Part shown: positions 60,292-64,000 of the stretch, in pieces | How the letters are laid out: the number at the start of each line of letters is the position of its first letter | Numbering within the stretch: the first letter of the stretch is position 1 | Assembly (NCBI GenBank): GCA_963818225.1 | Contig: CAWFRO010000007.1 | Coordinates: 124,001-188,000 of the forward strand | DNA length: 64,000 nucleotides | From: Palsa-504 sp963818225 | GTDB lineage: Bacteria; Actinomycetota; Actinomycetes; Streptosporangiales; Streptosporangiaceae | Reading direction: 5' to 3' | Notes under the pieces: generated by a model | The model's input: the letters and a program-made list of their open reading frames with translations, nothing else | The model's database searches: none | What the model was told of the DNA's origin: nothing | Program-made: the position numbers and the translations under genes

Positions 60292-60341
60292 CGAGAGTTA
60301 CCACCGCCTTTACCCTCCCAAGATCCTCGGGTGAACTCTCG
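60292..60341 (+). promoter_or_regulatory. 8-bp inverted repeat in leader of the downstream gene
   Basis: CGAGAGTT (60292-60299) pairs exactly with AACTCTCG (60334-60341) across a 34-base loop. It lies 34 bases upstream of the ATG at 60375 and after the LLM stop. It could be a weak terminator, an operator, or a leader structure; nothing decides between these. Confidence 0.35.
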
Positions 60342-60374
60342 GTAAGCGGCAAGGCCCTCAGGGAGGTAAACACC

Positions 60375-60938
60375 ATGAGGTGGCGCCTGATCATCGTGGC
60401 CGCCCTGGCATGCGCCGGTTCGGTGGCGATCGTCCTCTGGGTGCTCCACTCGCGGCAATTCGGTTACTGGCTCCAAGTGCACACGGGCACCATCAACGAG
60501 GCCGGTCCTTACTACGGGTTCTGGTCCGGGTTCGGCTCGGATCTGGAGGAGTTCGGCGTCCTCGGCGCGATTACCACGGGCATCTACCAGCTGGTCAAGA
60601 AGTACAACTGTCACGAGCCGGGCTGCTGGCGGGTCGGGCAGCATCCCGCGGCGGGCGGCCAGTTCCTGCTCTGCTATCGGCACCATCCCGACTATCGGGG
60701 CAGAAAGCCAACTCATGAGCTCATCGAACGGCTGCACCGTGAGCACATGGAGCGCCAGGAAGCGATGTACAGCAAACTCCATGATGTTCATCAGCACCGG
60801 CCGACCAAACCAACCACAGCTAACGACGTACATGCCCCGCAACCATCAGCGCAGCGGTTAAGGGTCGTTGCCACACTCGGTCCACCGATGCGCTGCGCTG
60901 CACATTGTCGGGCCGCCCTGCTCAAGGTTAATTTTTAG
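60375..60938 (+). CDS. Hypothetical membrane-anchored protein with Cys/His cluster
   Basis: From ATG 60375 (AGGGAGG nine bases upstream) comes one membrane helix (WRLIIVAALACAGSVAIVLW), then QVHTGTINEAGPYYGFWSGF and GSDLEEFGVLGAITTGIYQL, then YNCHEPGCWRVGQH and LLCYRHHPDYRG, a compact Cys/His set that could bind zinc. The HTGTxNEAGPYYGFWSGFGSD motif is one I recall from actinobacterial and phage hypothetical proteins. The last ~50 residues are of different character and may be read-through, so the native end could be near 60800. Function unknown. Confidence 0.7.
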   Translation: MRWRLIIVAALACAGSVAIVLWVLHSRQFGYWLQVHTGTINEAGPYYGFWSGFGSDLEEFGVLGAITTGIYQLVKKYNCHEPGCWRVGQHPAAGGQFLLCYRHHPDYRGRKPTHELIERLHREHMERQEAMYSKLHDVHQHRPTKPTTANDVHAPQPSAQRLRVVATLGPPMRCAAHCRAALLKVNF

Positions 60939-60983
60939 ATTTTAATTAGGATAAATTGGCTGGTCACGAGCGTCCTGTCCCGC

Positions 60984-61424
60984 GTGTACTCATTGTCACG
61001 GGCTGACGATCTGCTGGGCGGCCTATGGGCCGTGCTCGCCACGATCTTCCTGCTGCGCGGCAGCTTCGGCAAGAGCGTGGCCGCCGCGGCCAGCCGGATG
61101 GCGGCCACCTTCGTGAGCTTCGTGCTCTGCCTGATCTACCTGGCCTTCCTGCCCTTCCACGCCTGAGCGCTGGCGTTGCTGGTCGGCGCCAGCGCTCCGG
61201 TGGTCATGCTGCTGGGCCGGCCCGGCGACGGGGTCACGGCCGGGATCACCACCGCGGTGATCATGGTCGTGGCCGCTGTCAGCCCCCAGCACGCGTGGCA
61301 GCAGCCCATCCTCCGCCTCGTGGACACCGTCGTCGGCGTCGTGGCTGCCTGGACCGGCATACAGGTCAAGAGGCTCCTGCCGACTCGACCTGTTCCCCCG
61401 GCCCCGCCCCAAGGCCGAGATTGA
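60984..61424 (+). pseudogene. FUSC-type membrane transporter fragment with a nonsense codon
   Basis: Two in-frame pieces separated by a TGA at 61164-61166 read as one protein: LATIFLLRGSFGKSVAAAAS, FVSFVLCLIYLAFLPFHA, stop, ALALLVGASAPVVMLLGRPG, TAGITTAVIMVVAAVSPQHA and RLVDTVVGVVAAWTGIQVK. The sequence matches the N-terminal membrane part of FUSC/aromatic-acid exporter proteins, where the position of the stop is normally Trp (TGG to TGA). The C-terminal domains are also absent. So it is a truncated pseudogene with one extra nonsense mutation. Confidence 0.75.
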
Positions 61425-61485
61425 TTGACCAAACGGGCCATGGTGCGTAGGCCGCGTATCCGTTAGCCGCCATGTCCCGGCCCGG

Positions 61486-64000
61486 CTAGGCGATCAGGCC
61501 GAGCTGGCGGGCCCGGGTGACGGCCTCGGTGCGATTGGCCGCGCCGAGCTTGCCCAGCAGGTGGCTGACGTGCTTCTTCACCGTGTCCAGAGTGACCACT
61601 AGCTGCTGGGCGATCCGCGGGTTCGGCAGGCCGGCGGCGAGCAGCACCAGTACCTCCAGCTCGCGGGGGGTCAGCTGCTCCACCAGACCCGGCACCGGCA
61701 CAGCGGCGCCCCGCCCGGCGGCTTTCAGATCGTCCTGGCCGCCGAACGCCCCCAACACCCCGGCCAGCCAGCCGGCCGGGACGCCACGGGCGGCAGCGCG
61801 TCCTGCCTTCTGGGCGGCGAGCACGCGGGCCAGCAGCGCAGCCATCGGCGCGCTCTCGTCGACGAACACCCGCACATAGCCCAGCGGGCAGCCCAGGGCG
61901 AGCGCCTGAGCCAGGGCGTCCACCGCGGCGTCCTGGTCACCGCAGGCGGCCAGCGCCAGCGCACGCAGCGCGCTGATCTCGATGACGCTGCCGGTCCGGC
62001 CCTGGCCGGCCGCCGCCGCGAGCATTCTTTCCAGGAGCATGAGCGCCTGAGCCGGGAGGTCTTGGGCGAGCAGCACCCGCGCTAGCACCAGATACTCCGG
62101 TTCGCGGGGGTAGCCCGGTTCGTCCCCTGGGGCGAGGCCCCATTCTTTTATCCAGCGGGCGGCTGCGGCGACGTCGCCCTGGGCCAGCAGCAGCCGCGCC
62201 CGCTGCGCGGGGACCGGGTTGAGGAGGCTGGTCACGCCCGGGCCCAGTGCGGCCCGCCCGGCCTCGTCCATCGCCTCCAGCGCACCGCCCGGATCGCCTT
62301 GGGCCTGCCGGATCCACGCCAGGGTCACCAGGCCGGTGCCCAACGGAGCGGGGTAGAAGAACTGCCGGCATAGCTCGATGCCGTCGGTGACCTGCCGGAG
62401 GGCACGGTCGAGCTCATTCCGCTGGTAGGCCACCTCGGCCAGGCCAACGTACGCGGGGCCCGCGGGTGGCGCGGGCGGCGGCCCGGACTCCGCCGCGATG
62501 TCCAGTGTCTTCTGGTAGGTCGCGGCGGCTGCGTCCAGCCGGCCCTGGGCGCGCTGGACCTGGCCGAGCTGGTAGACGCCCCACGAGATGGGCTGGCCGG
62601 CTTGCCACCCGGCGATGCTCGACACGAAGGCCCGCTCGGCGTCTGCGAGCCGGCCGCGGAGCCATTCGGCCGCAGCCAGAAGTCCCTGGGCGGTAGAGCT
62701 CAGCAACCGCTCACCACCGCCGAGCTCGGCGAGGGCCTGCGCAGCGAACGCGGCCGTGCCCTCGGCGTCACCGCGGAGCTGGGCGAGAAAGCTGCGCTGG
62801 ACCGCGATCAGCGCGGGGATATTCACGAGCATGCTGGCGGCCTTCCCGGCCGACGGCTCGAACGGCTCAGCGGCCGCGGGCGCGGCGCCTGCCAGCGCGC
62901 GCCCGGCCGCATCCAGCGGCGGCTCCATCGCCTCCGCGCGGCCGAGGGTGGCGGCCAGCAGCACCTGCGCCAGCAACAGCCGGGTCCGGGTCTGGACCAG
63001 CTCAGCGGGCAGCGCCGCGAGCCACCGCTGCGCCGTCGCTCCCTCGCTGCGCAGGTACAACGTTGCGTCGAAGTGCCGCTCGATGAGCCGGGCCGCCCAG
63101 TCACTTTCTCCGGCGGCCAGGGCGTGCCGTACCGCGTCATCGCCCAGCCCGTGCTCCTCATACCAGGCGGCGGCGGCCCGGTGCAGCACCGGGACCCGGC
63201 CGGGGCGTTGCTGCTGCAGGCGGGCGCGGAGCAGGTCCGCGAACAGGCGATGGTAACGCCACCAGCCGCGAACCTCATCCAGCGGCATCAGGAACAGGCC
63301 TGCCTGCTCAACTCGCTCCAGCATCGCCTGGCCATCGTCCCGGCCGGTGACCGCATCGCACAGCCCGCCACTGAGGCGTTCCAGCACCGAGGTTTCCAGC
63401 AGGAAATCGCGGACCTGCTCCGGCTGGCCGTCGAGCACCTCCCCGGTCAGATAGTCCAGGATGTAGCGGTGGCTGCCGCTGAAGGCCGCCACGAACCCGG
63501 CGATGTCGGACCGCCCCCGCAGCGACAGGGCGGCCAGCTGCAGGCCGGCCGCCCAGCCTTCGGTGCGGGCCACCAGCGCTGCCACGGCCGTGCCGGGCAT
63601 GTCGGCCCCCGCCGATTCGCGCAGGAGGGCCGCCGCCTCCTCGGCGGTGAACCGCAGGTCGTCGGTGCGCAGCTCGGCCAGCTGCCCGCGGGCCCGCAGC
63701 CGCGCCAGCGGCAGCGGCGGGTCGGACCGGCTGGCCAGCACCAGGTGCAGTCCCGGCGGCAGGTGCTCGATCAGGAACGCCAGCGAGGCATGCACCGGCC
63801 GGGCGTCGATCAGGTGGTAGTCGTCGAGGACGAGCGCTATCCCGTTCTCGCCAGGCTGGGCGGCCAGTTGGTTGATCAGGGCCGTCACCAGCCCCTCAAA
63901 CGAGGAAGGCGGCGGGCCGAGCAGCGGAGCGATCCGCTCGCCGATCCCCGGTCGCGCCCGGTCCAGCGCGGCGGCCACATGCCGCCAGAACCGCACCGGG
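61486..64000 (-). CDS. LAL/MalT-type LuxR regulator, N-terminus outside window
   Basis: The visible 836 residues lack the N-terminal Walker A; the frame begins inside RFWRHVAAALDRARPGIGER, which normally follows it, so the gene continues beyond 64000. Seen: Walker B IALVLDDYHLID, LVLASRSDPPLPLARLRARG, WAAGLQLAALSLRG, a long helical-repeat middle, and a C-terminal LuxR helix-turn-helix (LTPRELEVLVLLAAGLPNPR, VTLDTVKKHVSHLLGKLGAA). MalT-like proteins are ATP- and inducer-dependent activators. No frameshift is seen in this copy. Targets unknown; it is convergent with the FUSC pseudogene. Confidence 0.92.
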   Translation of the reverse strand, partial: PVRFWRHVAAALDRARPGIGERIAPLLGPPPSSFEGLVTALINQLAAQPGENGIALVLDDYHLIDARPVHASLAFLIEHLPPGLHLVLASRSDPPLPLARLRARGQLAELRTDDLRFTAEEAAALLRESAGADMPGTAVAALVARTEGWAAGLQLAALSLRGRSDIAGFVAAFSGSHRYILDYLTGEVLDGQPEQVRDFLLETSVLERLSGGLCDAVTGRDDGQAMLERVEQAGLFLMPLDEVRGWWRYHRLFADLLRARLQQQRPGRVPVLHRAAAAWYEEHGLGDDAVRHALAAGESDWAARLIERHFDATLYLRSEGATAQRWLAALPAELVQTRTRLLLAQVLLAATLGRAEAMEPPLDAAGRALAGAAPAAAEPFEPSAGKAASMLVNIPALIAVQRSFLAQLRGDAEGTAAFAAQALAELGGGERLLSSTAQGLLAAAEWLRGRLADAERAFVSSIAGWQAGQPISWGVYQLGQVQRAQGRLDAAAATYQKTLDIAAESGPPPAPPAGPAYVGLAEVAYQRNELDRALRQVTDGIELCRQFFYPAPLGTGLVTLAWIRQAQGDPGGALEAMDEAGRAALGPGVTSLLNPVPAQRARLLLAQGDVAAAARWIKEWGLAPGDEPGYPREPEYLVLARVLLAQDLPAQALMLLERMLAAAAGQGRTGSVIEISALRALALAACGDQDAAVDALAQALALGCPLGYVRVFVDESAPMAALLARVLAAQKAGRAAARGVPAGWLAGVLGAFGGQDDLKAAGRGAAVPVPGLVEQLTPRELEVLVLLAAGLPNPRIAQQLVVTLDTVKKHVSHLLGKLGAANRTEAVTRARQLGLIA

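Noticed and set aside
1..64000. tRNA, rRNA and known riboswitch structures
   Set aside because: Read by eye, no cloverleaf with GTTC-type T-arm and CCA-proximal stem, and no rRNA signature, could be supported; a covariance-model search would be needed to be certain.

Overview
The window is a high-GC chromosome segment from a filamentous-type actinobacterium. Evidence for this is the strong GC bias at third codon positions, frequent GTG starts, a WhiB protein, a DivIVA/FilP-like coiled-coil protein, three ECF-type sigma genes, three giant LuxR-type ATPase regulators, several Ser/Thr kinases with FHA partners, and IS701-type transposition. A large-genome member of the Streptosporangiales or a related order fits best, but the genus cannot be set from sequence alone. 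No rRNA, tRNA or CRISPR array was recognised.

Layout. 1-6.4 kb: two thioredoxin-reductase-like flavoproteins (one cut by the window edge, one fused to a cyclic-nucleotide-binding domain), a CBS protein, a VapBC toxin-antitoxin pair, an enoyl-CoA hydratase and a metallo-beta-lactamase-fold hydrolase. 6.5-13.4 kb: a short-chain dehydrogenase, a carboxymuconolactone-decarboxylase-like protein, a LuxR-type ATPase regulator and a small lipoprotein. 13.5-20.6 kb: a STAND NTPase with 14 WD40 repeats (broken by two one-base frameshifts), an ECF sigma factor, and a 2.0-kb IS701-like element inserted in the sigma gene that also carries a MazF toxin gene. 20.7-26.4 kb: coiled-coil protein, membrane protein, an ANTAR remnant, a Rieske protein and a two-gene membrane operon. 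26.5-41.8 kb: a signalling region with a kinase fused to a YVTN propeller, an FHA-ABC transporter, a second kinase with an FHA operon, a two-component system, a second ECF sigma, and many kinase, transposase and regulator remnants. 41.9-47.2 kb: an aldo/keto reductase, a LAL-type regulator, a small protein and a metallo-beta-lactamase-fold enzyme; three of these share an upstream element. 47.2-52.8 kb: SMP-30/TetR pair, then a mosaic of duplicated TetR, WhiB and PPC pieces around a Nudix gene and an IS5 remnant. 53.2-55.8 kb: a sigma factor fused to a DUF151 domain and a C-terminal beta-sandwich, beside a paralogue lacking the sigma part. 56-64 kb: DUF6582 protein, GntR-type FCD fragment, a TetR/LUD/F420-type reductase/LLM cluster, an FUSC pseudogene and a LAL regulator running off the window.

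Two putative regulons can be read directly from DNA. A 28-nt gapless element with TCCTGTGG repeats precedes both the lipoprotein gene and the ECF sigma gene that flank the STAND-WD40 gene. A 32-nt gapless element with a TCAC-N9-GTGA palindrome precedes the aldo/keto reductase, the small protein and the metallo-beta-lactamase-fold gene around the LAL regulator. The window is also unusually rich in broken genes: single-base indels in otherwise clean long genes, in-frame deletions, and scattered fragments. This means either active gene decay in an accessory region or consensus errors in the assembly; raw reads would decide.
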